Source: an uncultured Clostridia bacterium
GTDB lineage: Bacteria > Bacillota > Clostridia > TANB77 > CAG-508
DNA length: 48,491 nt
Reading direction: 5' to 3'
Assembly: GCA_947626335.1 (NCBI GenBank)
Contig: CANQRY010000005.1
Span: 1-48,491, forward strand
Made by a program: the position numbers and the translations under genes. The stretch's first letter is position 1. Every line of letters begins with the position of its first letter. This document shows positions 33,380 through 41,676 of this stretch, one piece after another. The notes beneath the pieces were generated by a model, which was given only the letters and a program-made list of their open reading frames with translations, was not told the DNA's origin and did no database searches.

Positions 33380-35275
33380 TTATGTAGTTTGGTTACTTTC
33401 TGGATTTGGGCTTGTGCTAGGTGCTGGGGTTGTTTGCTCATTTTGTGTTGGTTGCACTTCTGTTGGTGTGCTTGTTGAAGGTGTTGGGGTAGGTTCTGGC
33501 GTTTCTACATGCGTTACTTTTTTAGTTCCACGTCTTACTATTTTTTGTTTTGCACTATATGTATCTTTTGAAAGTAGGGTTTGTTTTACTACTTTTCCAT
33601 TTAATTTTAGTATTTTGTAAGCTTCACTTCTGCATCCGTTAACTCCCGCTTGTTCAACAACTTCTTTTCCTTCTTCTAGTGTTGGATCATCTTGGTAAAC
33701 TGTTGAGTAGCTAATATATGAAGTTACTTTTGATTGTATATACACATCATATTCTACTTTTTCTTTAATTCCATATATGCTTACTTTGCAAACTCCACCT
33801 TTTGAATTTACTACTATTTTTATTGGATATTGTCTTGTATTTTTGAAAGCGAAATCCACACTTCCATAATATACAGTTGCATCTCTACTTTCTGCAACAT
33901 AGCCTGTTAAAAACATGTGATTACTTCTTTCGGTTATTTCTAGGTTTGAAAGTAATGCTGTGTTATATAATGTAGAAGATAGCTGACATATACCTCCTCC
34001 TACGTCTGGTACTACTTTACCTCCAATATATGCTGTTCCTTCTTTAAAGCCCGCTTCTATTGTTCTTTTTCCAACTACTTTATTATATGAAAATATTTCT
34101 CCTGGCATTACTACTGTTCCATTTACTTTTTTGCTTGCAAGTTCTATGTTTGCGCTTCTATTCGAATTGCTTGGATCATAAATTGTTGAGAATGTAGCAA
34201 GCAAATCTGGAAATGCTTCTTCTCCTAAATCATTTATTGTTTTTTTAGGATGTGTTATTTTTAATGGTATTGTATATTCTTCTTTATCTTCCTCTATTAA
34301 TTTTTTTGCTTCTTCTATGGTTATGTTAAAATCAACTCCGTCTACGTGCATATGAACCGTTGTTGGATTTGTTTCTACATAAGCATCTTGTGGCTCTTTA
34401 TATATTTCGCTATGAATTTTTTCTATATCAATAGGATCTGGCTCTTTATATATTGTAGGTATTTCAAGTACTTGATAATTAGTATATATATTTTTTAGTT
34501 GTTCACGAATTTGATTTTTTAATTTTTCTTTATCTATTGTATAGCCTGCTTTTCCTTTTACTATTACTAAATTTTCATCTTCTATATAATAGCTATATTC
34601 TTTAACTGCATCTTGCATTTTTGTACTAAAATCTGTAATTACAGTGTCTAGCAAATCTTCATCTAAATATAAAGAAGGTTCAATTTCTTTTTTAAATAAT
34701 TTAGTAAATAAAATACCATAGTTATTTGTAAAAATATTTCCAGTTCTTCCCGTATTGTATGCTTCTGTTAATGCTGAATCTACATCAAATTTTGCATTAA
34801 AAGTATTTGCTGATACATTAGTTTCTATTTCATCTCTTTTTAATATTAAGTTATTATTTTCGTCTTGAAATCTACTGTTTATTGCATCATTTATTTTGTC
34901 TCTTGCTTCATCAACAGTTAAACCACTTACGTCCATTCCTAATACAGAAATGCCATTAAATATTTTTATATTGTTCATATTTATTAATGCAAAAATTGTA
35001 GACACTAACAACACTGCAAAAATTACTATTATAGAAATAATAGAAATTACTAATATTTTTTTACCTTTGTTATGTGGCTTTGAAGTTTTTCCTTCTTTTT
35101 TATCTTCTTGCATATTTTTAGGTGCCTCATTCTCTTCGGGTTTATTATCTTTATTTTCTTTTTTTCCTTTTGATTTCACATTTTTCGGAGTTTCTTGCTC
35201 AAGTTCTTTTTCATCTTTGACTTCTTCTTGCTTTTCCTCGCTAGCCTTCATATCCTTATTCTCTTTTTCTTTCAT
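33380..35275 (-). CDS. VanW-family membrane-anchored protein with peptidoglycan-binding and G5 domains
   Basis: The start is the ATG at 35275, with AAGGGGA eight bases before it (the frame is open to 35329), giving 631 residues. Order: a long Lys/Glu-rich cytoplasmic N-terminus of about 70 residues, one transmembrane segment (about 75-100), a PG_binding_4-type domain pair (GMDVSGLTVDEARDKI), the VanW domain (NGTVVMPGEIFSYNKVVG; PDVGGGICQLSSTLYN), a G5 domain around 515-585 and a Pro/Thr/Ser-rich tail without a sorting signal. It is probably an envelope protein facing peptidoglycan. Despite the VanW name there is no vancomycin-resistance operon nearby. Its role in the wall is unknown. Confidence 0.88.
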   Translation of the reverse strand: MKEKENKDMKASEEKQEEVKDEKELEQETPKNVKSKGKKENKDNKPEENEAPKNMQEDKKEGKTSKPHNKGKKILVISIISIIVIFAVLLVSTIFALINMNNIKIFNGISVLGMDVSGLTVDEARDKINDAINSRFQDENNNLILKRDEIETNVSANTFNAKFDVDSALTEAYNTGRTGNIFTNNYGILFTKLFKKEIEPSLYLDEDLLDTVITDFSTKMQDAVKEYSYYIEDENLVIVKGKAGYTIDKEKLKNQIREQLKNIYTNYQVLEIPTIYKEPDPIDIEKIHSEIYKEPQDAYVETNPTTVHMHVDGVDFNITIEEAKKLIEEDKEEYTIPLKITHPKKTINDLGEEAFPDLLATFSTIYDPSNSNRSANIELASKKVNGTVVMPGEIFSYNKVVGKRTIEAGFKEGTAYIGGKVVPDVGGGICQLSSTLYNTALLSNLEITERSNHMFLTGYVAESRDATVYYGSVDFAFKNTRQYPIKIVVNSKGGVCKVSIYGIKEKVEYDVYIQSKVTSYISYSTVYQDDPTLEEGKEVVEQAGVNGCRSEAYKILKLNGKVVKQTLLSKDTYSAKQKIVRRGTKKVTHVETPEPTPTPSTSTPTEVQPTQNEQTTPAPSTSPNPESNQTT

Positions 35276-35396
35276 GATTTTCCCCTTTATAAAATATATA
35301 CTTTTGTATGAAATAATATTACCATACATTTTTATTTTTTACAATAAAAAATATTAGTATTTTTGTCATAATTTATATTTTTTTATCATTTTCTAC

Positions 35397-35425
35397 TAGA
35401 CAATTTTTTCTTTTTTTTATATAAT
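35397..35425 (+). promoter_or_regulatory. Predicted promoter for the XRE/S24-like regulator
   Basis: TAGACA (35397-35402), a 17-nt spacer and TATAAT (35420-35425), giving a leader of about 30 nt. It is divergent from the VanW gene. Confidence 0.55.
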
Positions 35426-35462
35426 GTGAGTAGGAAATTTTGGAAAAAGAGGTATCAAATTT

Positions 35463-36035
35463 ATGTTAGGTGAAATGATTGCATATATTCGCAAAACAAA
35501 TAAGCTAACAAAAGCAAGTATTGCAAAGGGTACAAATATTAATACAGGACATTTAACTCATATTGAAAAAGGTGAAAGAAATCCTAGTCATAAGGTGCTT
35601 AAGAATATGTGTAAAACAATGGGAATTCCTTATAGACCTTTAATGTATACTTATGATAAAGAGCTTACAGAAGAACATCATTCATATAAAGTAGAAGCTC
35701 ATATTCCTTATAATAAAATTCCTTCTTTTGATTCATTAGGATGTTTAGTTGATTGTCCTTCTACAGTTCCAAGTGCATCTATCGCCGTAAAAATAAATGA
35801 CACTGCTATGGAGCCAAAATTAAAAAAAAATTCTTACGTATATATTGAATTTAATTCTCCGTTAGATAACAGAGATATTGGATTATTTTCTTATAAAAAT
35901 AAACTTTTAATACGTAGATTCATTATTCGTAAAGATGGCGTGGTTCTAAGAGCAGAGGATAAAGACATTGATGATATTTGTTTAAATCCAAAAGATGAAT
36001 TTTATATTATTGGAAAAGTTTTAGGAACAGTTTAA
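35463..36035 (+). CDS. XRE-family transcriptional regulator with a catalytically dead S24/LexA-like domain
   Basis: 190 residues. An N-terminal helix-turn-helix of about 60 residues (IAKGTNINTGHLTHIEKGER) is joined to a C-terminal beta-rich domain laid out like LexA/CI peptidase S24 (SIAVKINDTAMEPKLKKNSYVYI... GLFSYKNKLLIRRF... EFYIIGKVLGTV). In active members the nucleophile is Ser in DSMEP and the general base is Lys in the VKR strand; here the positions read TAMEP (Ala) and IRR (Arg). Self-cleavage is therefore not expected, and it may act as a ligand- or dimer-controlled repressor. It precedes the CBM gene, which has its own promoter. Its targets are unknown. Confidence 0.8.
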   Translation: MLGEMIAYIRKTNKLTKASIAKGTNINTGHLTHIEKGERNPSHKVLKNMCKTMGIPYRPLMYTYDKELTEEHHSYKVEAHIPYNKIPSFDSLGCLVDCPSTVPSASIAVKINDTAMEPKLKKNSYVYIEFNSPLDNRDIGLFSYKNKLLIRRFIIRKDGVVLRAEDKDIDDICLNPKDEFYIIGKVLGTV

Positions 36036-36053
36036 TTTTTTTGTAAAAAATAC

Positions 36054-36082
36054 TTGAATTATATATTATTTAATATTATAAT
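36054..36082 (+). promoter_or_regulatory. Predicted promoter for the CBM gene
   Basis: TTGAAT (36054-36059), a 17-nt spacer and TATAAT (36077-36082), 42 nt before the ATG at 36125, which has a TAAGGAG site. Confidence 0.55.
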
Positions 36083-36124
36083 ATCGAATTGTAAACAAGA
36101 GATAAATATAAGGAGAAATTTTAA

Positions 36125-36586
36125 ATGGAATTAGTTAAAAATATTTTCTTTAATACAGATAAGTTAGTTGAAAACTCTAAAGTAAAAATCTCATATACAG
36201 GTACACTTTTTCAAGATGGTTCTGAAGAAGTTTATCTTCATTATGGATTTGGTCTTAATTGGGAGAATTTAAACGAAATTAAAATGGAAAAAACAGAACT
36301 TGGTTTTCAAGCTGAAGTTGAATTATGCAGTTTAGAAACTTTTAACTTTTGTTTTAGAAATGAAAATAACGTATGGGATAATAATGATGGTCAAAATTAT
36401 ATTTTTCCTATTGAAAAGGTAGAGCTTGCTCTAGTTGTATCAGATAATGCGGATATTACTACTCCTAGAAGATTAAGAAAATCTTATATTTGGAGCAAAA
36501 AACTTCGCTTAGCTGTTTATAAAATTATCACTTATATTCCTAGACTAATTTCAGGAAATTATAAAAGGAAAATATCAAATGAATAA
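36125..36586 (+). CDS. Stand-alone starch/carbohydrate-binding module protein (CBM25/53-like), no signal peptide
   Basis: 153 residues. Residues about 12-97 look like a starch-binding module: VKISYTGTLFQDGSEEVYLHYGFGLNW, then FNFCFRNENNVWDNNDGQNY, the WDNN.GQNY end being characteristic of CBM25/53. There is no signal peptide or catalytic domain; the C-terminal 45 residues are basic and aromatic (RRLRKSYIWSKKLRLAVYKI), possibly an amphipathic membrane- or partner-binding tail. It may therefore bind an intracellular glucan such as glycogen, or be a regulatory subunit; both are inference. It has its own promoter and terminator and follows the XRE/S24-like regulator. Confidence 0.75.
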   Translation: MELVKNIFFNTDKLVENSKVKISYTGTLFQDGSEEVYLHYGFGLNWENLNEIKMEKTELGFQAEVELCSLETFNFCFRNENNVWDNNDGQNYIFPIEKVELALVVSDNADITTPRRLRKSYIWSKKLRLAVYKIITYIPRLISGNYKRKISNE

Positions 36587-36602
36587 TAAGAACCCTAACT
36601 AC

Positions 36603-36656
36603 CATTACAATCAAAGATTGTGGGTGGGTACCTAGGAACCTTGTTGTTTCACAATA
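36603..36656 (+). other. Possible structured 3' UTR element
   Basis: Between the CBM stop and its terminator lies a stretch richer in G+C than its surroundings, with ACAATC-AAA-GATTGT, GGTACCTAGGAACC (near-palindrome) and distant ATTGTG/CACAAT arms. It could fold as a compact RNA; no known class was recognised. Confidence 0.25.
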
Positions 36657-36660
36657 ATTA

Positions 36661-36691
36661 TCCTCTAGCTTTATTGCTAGAGGATTTTTTT
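36661..36691 (+). terminator. Rho-independent terminator of the CBM gene
   Basis: TCCTCTAGC (36661-36669) and GCTAGAGGA (36676-36684) form a 9-bp perfect stem followed by seven T on the + strand. Confidence 0.88.
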
Positions 36692-37439
36692 AAATATACC
36701 ATCCACCATTTACAGAAATTATTTGACCCGTTGTATAATTATCTTCTATTAACCATTTAACGCATTTTGCTATATCTATTGCTTCTCCTATTTTATTTAA
36801 AGGTATTTCTTCTTTTATTTCGTCTTTTTCTTTTTCGGTTAAATTATCATTCATATTTGTTTGTATTATTCCAGGTGCTATTGCATTTACTCTAATATTT
36901 GATAATCCTAATTCTTTTGCTAATGCTTTTGTAAGGCCATTTACTCCTGCTTTTGCAGTCGAATATGAAACTTCTAGCGAACCGCCTGTAACTCCCCAAA
37001 TAGATGATATGTTTATTATACAACCTGCTTTTTTATTAATCATTGTTGGTAAAACTTCTTGGCATGTATAAAATACTGAGTTTAAGTTTGTATTTAATAT
37101 TTTTTCCCAGTCTGCATCTGTTATGTCTGTAAATAGCTTTTGCTGTGATATTCCTGCGTTGTTAACTAGTACATCTATTGTTCCAAATTTTTCAAGTGTA
37201 AATTTTATTATTTTTTTTACTTCTTCTCTTTTTGATACATCTGCTTGAAATATTTCTACTTTTTTATTTTTTAATTCTTCTTTTATTTTTATTGCTTCAT
37301 TTTCTGATTTATTATAATTTAATATTACATTATAATTTTCATTTGCAAGTTCTCGTACTATCTCTGCACCTATTCCTTTTGAGCCACCTGTTATAATTAC
37401 AGTTTTATTTACTATATTTTTTTCTTTGTTTTCTTCCAT
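36690..37439 (-). CDS. SDR-family oxidoreductase (3-oxoacyl-[ACP] reductase-like)
   Basis: 249 residues, the usual classical SDR length. NAD(P) binding is marked by TGGSKGIG near the N-terminus and NNAGISQ; the catalytic residues are Ser in NISSIWG and the Tyr/Lys pair in YSTAKAG; the C-terminus has the typical GQIISVNGGW. FabG-type enzymes reduce 3-oxoacyl-ACP, but no fatty-acid synthesis gene is nearby and many SDRs share this signature, so the substrate is open. It lies downstream of a tRNA-Thr and its terminator-like hairpin. Confidence 0.88.
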   Translation of the reverse strand: MEENKEKNIVNKTVIITGGSKGIGAEIVRELANENYNVILNYNKSENEAIKIKEELKNKKVEIFQADVSKREEVKKIIKFTLEKFGTIDVLVNNAGISQQKLFTDITDADWEKILNTNLNSVFYTCQEVLPTMINKKAGCIINISSIWGVTGGSLEVSYSTAKAGVNGLTKALAKELGLSNIRVNAIAPGIIQTNMNDNLTEKEKDEIKEEIPLNKIGEAIDIAKCVKWLIEDNYTTGQIISVNGGWYI

Positions 37440-37478
37440 AATTTCTATTTGCTCCTTTATATGTGCTTGTTAAAGCAA

Positions 37479-37512
37479 AGAACTAGACAAGTTCTAAAAC
37501 AAGTCTAGTTCT
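37479..37512 (-). terminator. Terminator after tRNA-Thr
   Basis: AGAACTAGAC (37479-37488) and GTCTAGTTCT (37503-37512) form a perfect 10-bp stem, followed on the minus strand by a short T-rich stretch, just past the tRNA CCA end. Confidence 0.65.
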
Positions 37513-37518
37513 AAGTAA

Positions 37519-37594
<76 letters not shown>

Positions 37595-37601
37595 ATATAT
37601 A

Positions 37602-37676
37602 TGGTGACCCCGACGGGAATCGAACCCATGTCTCCGCCGTGAAAGGGCGATGTCTTAACCGCTTGACCACGGGGCC
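37602..37676 (-). tRNA. tRNA-Glu(TTC)
   Basis: A 75-nt cloverleaf on the minus strand with encoded CCA, 7 nt upstream of tRNA-Thr. The 5' end is GGCCCCGTGGTC, the anticodon loop is CTTTCAC between CGCC and GGCG (anticodon TTC, reads GAA), and the T-arm has GGGTTCGATTCCC. Confidence 0.95.
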
Positions 37677-37691
37677 ATAATAAAAACTTAC

Positions 37692-37725
37692 CTAGGATTT
37701 AAGTGGTATAGCGCTTAAATCCTAG
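37692..37725 (-). other. Hairpin between tRNA-Lys and tRNA-Glu
   Basis: CTAGGATTTAAG (37692-37703) and CTTAAATCCTAG (37714-37725) form a perfect 12-bp stem with a 10-nt loop. On the minus strand it is followed by GTAAG and a T-run, so it can terminate or attenuate transcription after tRNA-Lys, or act as a processing site. Confidence 0.6.
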
Positions 37726-37728
37726 TCT

Positions 37729-37804
37729 TGGTGAGCCATCGCGGACTCGAACCGCGGACAACTTGATTAAAAGTCAAGTGCTCTACCACCTGAGCTAATG
37801 ACCC
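37729..37804 (-). tRNA. tRNA-Lys(TTT)
   Basis: A 76-nt cloverleaf on the minus strand with encoded CCA. Acceptor GGGTCAT/ATGGCTC (two G-U pairs), anticodon stem CTTGA/TCAAG with loop CTTTTAA (anticodon TTT, reads AAA) and T-arm with CGGTTCGAGTCCG. Upstream at 37812-37846 lies a further hairpin with AAGCTTG/CAAGCTT arms. Confidence 0.95.
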
Positions 37805-37926
37805 AAGTTTCAAGCTTGCAACTCTCATTTGAGTTAACACAAGCTTTATTTTAACTTATTTTATTTAATTTGTCAATACATTTTTTACATTTTGCAAAAT
37901 TTGTCTTATTTTTTATAAATTCTAAC

Positions 37927-38112
37927 TTAAGCATTTAATTTATTTATAAGCTCTTCTACATCTATTCCATGAACCTCACAAGCTTCTTCTATGGTTTCTG
38001 CTTGAGAAGCAGGACATCCTAAGCAATGCATTCCAGCTTCTAATAAAAGCTCTGCTTTTTCTGGTGCAGTTTCTAATAATTCTCCAATTGTCATATCTTT
38101 TCTAATTTCCAT
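37927..38112 (-). CDS. DUF1858 (hydrid-cluster-type) small protein
   Basis: The start at 38112 has an AAAGG site 8 nt before the ATG; the frame is open to 38145. The 61-residue product reads MTIGELLETAPEKAELLLEA, then GMHCLGCPASQAETIEEACE and VHGIDVEELINKLN, the whole of the DUF1858 domain with its CxxC pair (CLGC). Such proteins probably bind a metal or an iron-sulphur cluster; the function is unknown. It is a single gene with about 120 nt to the tRNAs downstream. Confidence 0.85.
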   Translation of the reverse strand: MEIRKDMTIGELLETAPEKAELLLEAGMHCLGCPASQAETIEEACEVHGIDVEELINKLNA

Positions 38113-38233
38113 GTGCTTTACCTTTCCTTTCATAAATAAAATCATCTAATATTTTACCATATTTTTTCAAAAAAGTATAGACAAATTTTAAATTTTGTTG
38201 TATTATGGAAAAAATTGGATGAGGTGATGCAAT

Positions 38234-38377
38234 ATAGAACTAATTGATTATTTCTTTATACTTCTTATTATCAATTCTTTTATACTTTTTTATTCATTAT
38301 ATACATTTTTTGATATTAAAATTTTTCATAATTTACAAGGTTCCAAATTAAAAATGAAAACTAATTTATTTAAATAG
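38234..38377 (+). CDS. Possible 47-residue hydrophobic protein, non-canonical start
   Basis: A frame of 48 codons (ending TAG at 38375-38377) reads IELIDYFFILLIINSFILFY, then SLYTFFDIKIFHNLQGSKLK and a short basic end: one hydrophobic segment plus a basic tail. There is no ATG, GTG or TTG near its beginning, but GAGGTG lies about 8 nt before an in-frame ATA codon at 38234. The stop abuts the AGGAGG site of the VirD4 gene, as in a coupled operon. It may start at ATA, be a decayed gene, or be chance; the tight fit to the operon favours a real gene. Confidence 0.35.
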   Translation: MELIDYFFILLIINSFILFYSLYTFFDIKIFHNLQGSKLKMKTNLFK

Positions 38378-38389
38378 GAGGATTATTTT

Positions 38390-40114
38390 TTGCTAAAACG
38401 TATTTTATTTACTTTATTTCTTGTGCTCTTTTTCTGTTTTATTGGTTATAAAATATTTATACCGCTTTATGAAACAAATACTGTAATTATAGATTATGGT
38501 CTGCATCCTTTTAACATTTGTGTAGAGCAACCCGAACTCTGGAAATATTGCAAAATTTGGTTTTGTATTACTTATATTTTTTCTTCTTTTTTTATTTCCA
38601 ATATGTTTTATCATTTATTTTTTCATAAATCCATTAAAAAACATAAAAATTCAAAAATTAAAATTAATAAAAAGCCTAAAGATTATTCTTTAATTCCTAA
38701 TTATTCTCCCCCTTGCTTACAAATTTTAATCGGTGAAAATGAAAAAAATAAAGAAAATATATATTTGCCAGAGAAAAGTTTATATCAAAATATTTTAATA
38801 ACAGGAACCATTGGAACAGGAAAAACAAGCAGTGCCATGTATCCTTTTACTAAACAGCTTATTGATTATTCTCATGATGAACCTAACAAAAAGCTAGGTA
38901 TGCTTATTTTAGATGTAAAAGGAAACTATTATCAAAAAGTACTAGAGTTTGCGAAAAAATCTAATAGACTTGATGATGTAATTACTATTGAATTAAATGG
39001 AAAATATAAATATAACCCATTAGATAAGCCTAATTTAAAACCATCTATTTTGGCTAATCGTTTAAAAACAATACTTTTGCTATTTTCTAAAAATAATAGT
39101 GAGTCCTATTGGCTGGATAAAGTATCTCAAATTTTAGAAGAATGCATTAAGCTTTGCAGGTTATACAATGATAATTATGTAACTTTTTTAGAATTACATA
39201 AATTGGTTGTCGAACCAGATTATTATTTGGAAAAAATTAATATTTTACGTCAAAAATTCATAGAAAATAATTTTAATAAATCACAAGTTTATGACCTTTT
39301 ATCTTCTATAACTTTTTTCGAAAAAGAATTTTTATCATTAGATAGTAGAACTCTTTCGATTTTAAAATCTGAAGTAACTAGAATTACTAATTGCTTTATT
39401 TCTGATTATGAAGTTATGAATACTTTTAATCCTAAAAAAGAAGAATTAAACTTTTTCGGATTTGAGGATGTAATTTCAAATGGAAAAATAGTAGTATTAA
39501 ATATGAATATTAATGAATATACAAATTTAGCTAAAATAATTGCTACATATTTAAAATTAGATTTTCAAACTGATGTTATGACAAGGCTTGCTAAAAATCC
39601 TTCTAATAATTTTAGAAGTGTGTGTTTTATTTCAGATGAATATTCTGAATATTGTACTGAAACAGATGCTAACTTTTTTTCTCAAAGTAGAGAAGCAAAA
39701 TGCATAAATATTGTAGCAACACAAAGCTATACTTCTTTGCTCAATACTTTACATAATAAAGATGCTGTTAATGTAATTCTTCAAAATTTAATTAATAAAT
39801 TATGGTTTAGAAATGATGATATTTTTACTATAGAAACTGCCCAAAAACAAATCGGTAAAGAAGATAAAGAAAAAGTTTCAAGAGGCATTTCTGAAAATGC
39901 AAAAGAAACAGTTTTTAGTTATTTTACTAATTCTTTTAATTCTAAAAATTCAAGTATTTCGGAAACTATTAGTACATATATTCATTCAGATTTTATATAT
40001 GATACAAACTTTTTTACACAGTCGCTTCAAAATTTCACTTGTTTAGGTTTTCTTTCAGACGGTTCTAAAATCTTACCCATTCAAAAAATAAATTTATTTC
40101 CATATTTTAAATAA
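38390..40114 (+). CDS. VirD4/TraG-like type IV coupling ATPase
   Basis: 574 residues with a TTG start 8 nt after AGGAGG. Two N-terminal membrane segments (about 5-24 and 55-75) precede the motor domain. Walker A is TGTIGTGKTSSA near residue 140, followed by LGMLILDVKGNYYQKVLEFA; Walker B is VCFISDEYSEY near 412, then an ATQSYTSLLN motif. In conjugation and type IV secretion this hexamer feeds DNA or protein substrates to the channel. It is the first clear gene of a short operon with VirB2-, VirB6- and VirB3-like genes. No relaxase, VirB4 or DNA-transfer origin was found in the window. Confidence 0.85.
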   Translation: MLKRILFTLFLVLFFCFIGYKIFIPLYETNTVIIDYGLHPFNICVEQPELWKYCKIWFCITYIFSSFFISNMFYHLFFHKSIKKHKNSKIKINKKPKDYSLIPNYSPPCLQILIGENEKNKENIYLPEKSLYQNILITGTIGTGKTSSAMYPFTKQLIDYSHDEPNKKLGMLILDVKGNYYQKVLEFAKKSNRLDDVITIELNGKYKYNPLDKPNLKPSILANRLKTILLLFSKNNSESYWLDKVSQILEECIKLCRLYNDNYVTFLELHKLVVEPDYYLEKINILRQKFIENNFNKSQVYDLLSSITFFEKEFLSLDSRTLSILKSEVTRITNCFISDYEVMNTFNPKKEELNFFGFEDVISNGKIVVLNMNINEYTNLAKIIATYLKLDFQTDVMTRLAKNPSNNFRSVCFISDEYSEYCTETDANFFSQSREAKCINIVATQSYTSLLNTLHNKDAVNVILQNLINKLWFRNDDIFTIETAQKQIGKEDKEKVSRGISENAKETVFSYFTNSFNSKNSSISETISTYIHSDFIYDTNFFTQSLQNFTCLGFLSDGSKILPIQKINLFPYFK

Positions 40115-40127
40115 AGGAGTGTTTTTT

Positions 40128-40481
40128 ATGTTAATTAAAAATATATTAAATTCAAAATTCTTAATTAAATTATTATTTATATTATTAATAATTTTTATGC
40201 TTTTTCCTGTAGTAGTAAAAGCTAGCTTATTTGGCGGTGAGCCTGATATTGTGGGAAAATTAAATAACGCTTTTGAAACAATTGAAAAATGGCTATTAAA
40301 ACTTGCAACCCCTGCTGCTGCAGTTGCTGTTGCAGTTGGCTTTTTTATGCAAAAATTTAGTTTTGGCGACGAGGAGCGAATTAGAGTAGCAAAAAAATTA
40401 ATTCGTAGTGCTTTATTTTCTTATGCATTTATTTTAGTATTAGATCTAGTCCTATCTGCAATTAAAACATTATTACAATAG
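40128..40481 (+). CDS. VirB2/TrbC-like pilin or small channel protein
   Basis: The ATG at 40128 is the likely start (AAAGGAG 8 nt before it; a GTG at 40119 opens the frame). The 117-residue product has a signal-like N-terminal hydrophobic segment ending VVVKASLF, a central Ala/Val-rich membrane helix (LATPAAAVAVAVGFF) and a second helix near the C-terminus, joined by a short basic loop (EERIRVAKKLIRS). This matches the size and two-helix plan of VirB2/TrbC pilins. It lies 13 nt after virD4. Assignment rests on architecture and context, not on catalytic motifs. Confidence 0.65.
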   Translation: MLIKNILNSKFLIKLLFILLIIFMLFPVVVKASLFGGEPDIVGKLNNAFETIEKWLLKLATPAAAVAVAVGFFMQKFSFGDEERIRVAKKLIRSALFSYAFILVLDLVLSAIKTLLQ

Positions 40482-40492
40482 GAGGTTTTATT

Positions 40493-41371
40493 TTGGAAGA
40501 AGCTACCTCTTTAACAAATAGTATTATTCAAACTATAAATTCTATTTTTCAAAGTCTATTTTCTTCAATTGATAATAGTGTTTATAAAATATTAGATGAA
40601 ATTACTTTTATTGATAATAGTATTTTAAATAATTCCTTATTTGAAAAATTATTTGGAACAAATACTTCTAATGGTTTACTTCTTATTGCTAATTCTCTTT
40701 TATTTGGTTTTAGTATATATTATGCAATTAGATTATTATACTCATATTATATGGGACTTCAAATTGAAAGACCATATCAGTTTGTTTTTAAATTAATAAT
40801 TTTTGGAATTGTAATGAACTCATCTTATTTTATTTGTTCGCAGTTTTTACAAATAAATAATTTTATCTCTGAAGCTATTAGAGAAACAGGAAAAAATATA
40901 TTAGGAAATGAAATTTCTTTTTCTGAATTGGTTAATAAATTAAATAATATTATTTCAATTGGCGAATCTGATTTTACTATTTTTTCTTTTGATGGTTTAA
41001 TTAAAAGTTTTATTTCTGTTGGATTATTTAATTTAATTTTTTCCTATTCTCTGCGTTTTATAATAATAAAAATATTTATTTTATTAACCCCTTTTTCTAT
41101 TTTAAGTTTAATAAACCAATCTACTTCATGGCTATTTAAAACATGGTTTAGAACAATTTTATCTTTATTATTAGAGCAATCTTTTATTGCAATTATTTTA
41201 TTAGTTATTTTTTCTGTGCCATATCAAAGTGAAAATATTTTTTCTAAATTAATATATATTGGTGGTATTTATGCTTTAATTCGTGCTAATTCATATATGA
41301 AAAATTTAGTTGGTGGAATTTCTACTGACGTTTCTACCAATTTACAACTTGGAACTTTATTTAAAAAATAA
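40493..41371 (+). CDS. VirB6/TrbL-like polytopic membrane protein
   Basis: 292 residues with a TTG start 7 nt after AGGAGG. After a soluble N-terminus of about 60 residues there are hydrophobic segments at about 65-85, 98-118, 165-195, 200-215, 225-245 and 250-270. The region LLTPFSILSLINQST...WLFKTWFRTILSLLLEQSFIAI resembles the conserved block of TrbL/VirB6-type channel proteins. It follows the VirB2-like gene by 11 nt and precedes the VirB3-like gene by 20 nt. Confidence 0.65.
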   Translation: MEEATSLTNSIIQTINSIFQSLFSSIDNSVYKILDEITFIDNSILNNSLFEKLFGTNTSNGLLLIANSLLFGFSIYYAIRLLYSYYMGLQIERPYQFVFKLIIFGIVMNSSYFICSQFLQINNFISEAIRETGKNILGNEISFSELVNKLNNIISIGESDFTIFSFDGLIKSFISVGLFNLIFSYSLRFIIIKIFILLTPFSILSLINQSTSWLFKTWFRTILSLLLEQSFIAIILLVIFSVPYQSENIFSKLIYIGGIYALIRANSYMKNLVGGISTDVSTNLQLGTLFKK

Positions 41372-41391
41372 TAAATATTATTGGAGGATTT

Positions 41392-41676
41392 ATGAAATTT
41401 ATATTTCCACAAAATTATCGTTTTAAAAATAAATTATTTGGAATTTTTGATTATTCATCTTTAATATTAAATTTTATTTGGGATTTTTTTATTTTTATTT
41501 TAATAAATTTATTTTTTAAAAATTTAAGTATTAAAATATTTATTTTTATATTATTTTGCTTCCCTGTTTTTTTATTTAGCATTATTGGATTTAATCATGA
41601 AAGTATAATTTATATATTTTTTTATTTAATAAATTATATAAAAAGTAATAAATTGTATTTATTTTCTAAAAAATAA
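41392..41676 (+). CDS. VirB3/PrgI-like small membrane protein
   Basis: 94 residues, with a TTGGAGG site 7 nt before the ATG. FPQNYRFKNKLFGIFDYSS precedes two hydrophobic helices (about 25-43 and 48-66), then FNHESIIYIFFYLINYIK. The P-x-N...K..G..DY start and helix pair are like PrgI/VirB3 proteins, which in complete systems are followed by the VirB4 ATPase. Here the operon ends at a terminator instead. The gene is very A/T-rich. Confidence 0.6.
   Translation: MKFIFPQNYRFKNKLFGIFDYSSLILNFIWDFFIFILINLFFKNLSIKIFIFILFCFPVFLFSIIGFNHESIIYIFFYLINYIKSNKLYLFSKK

Noticed and set aside
33380..35275. Vancomycin resistance
   Set aside because: VanW-domain proteins are common envelope proteins; no vanH/A/X or vanR/S genes are present.
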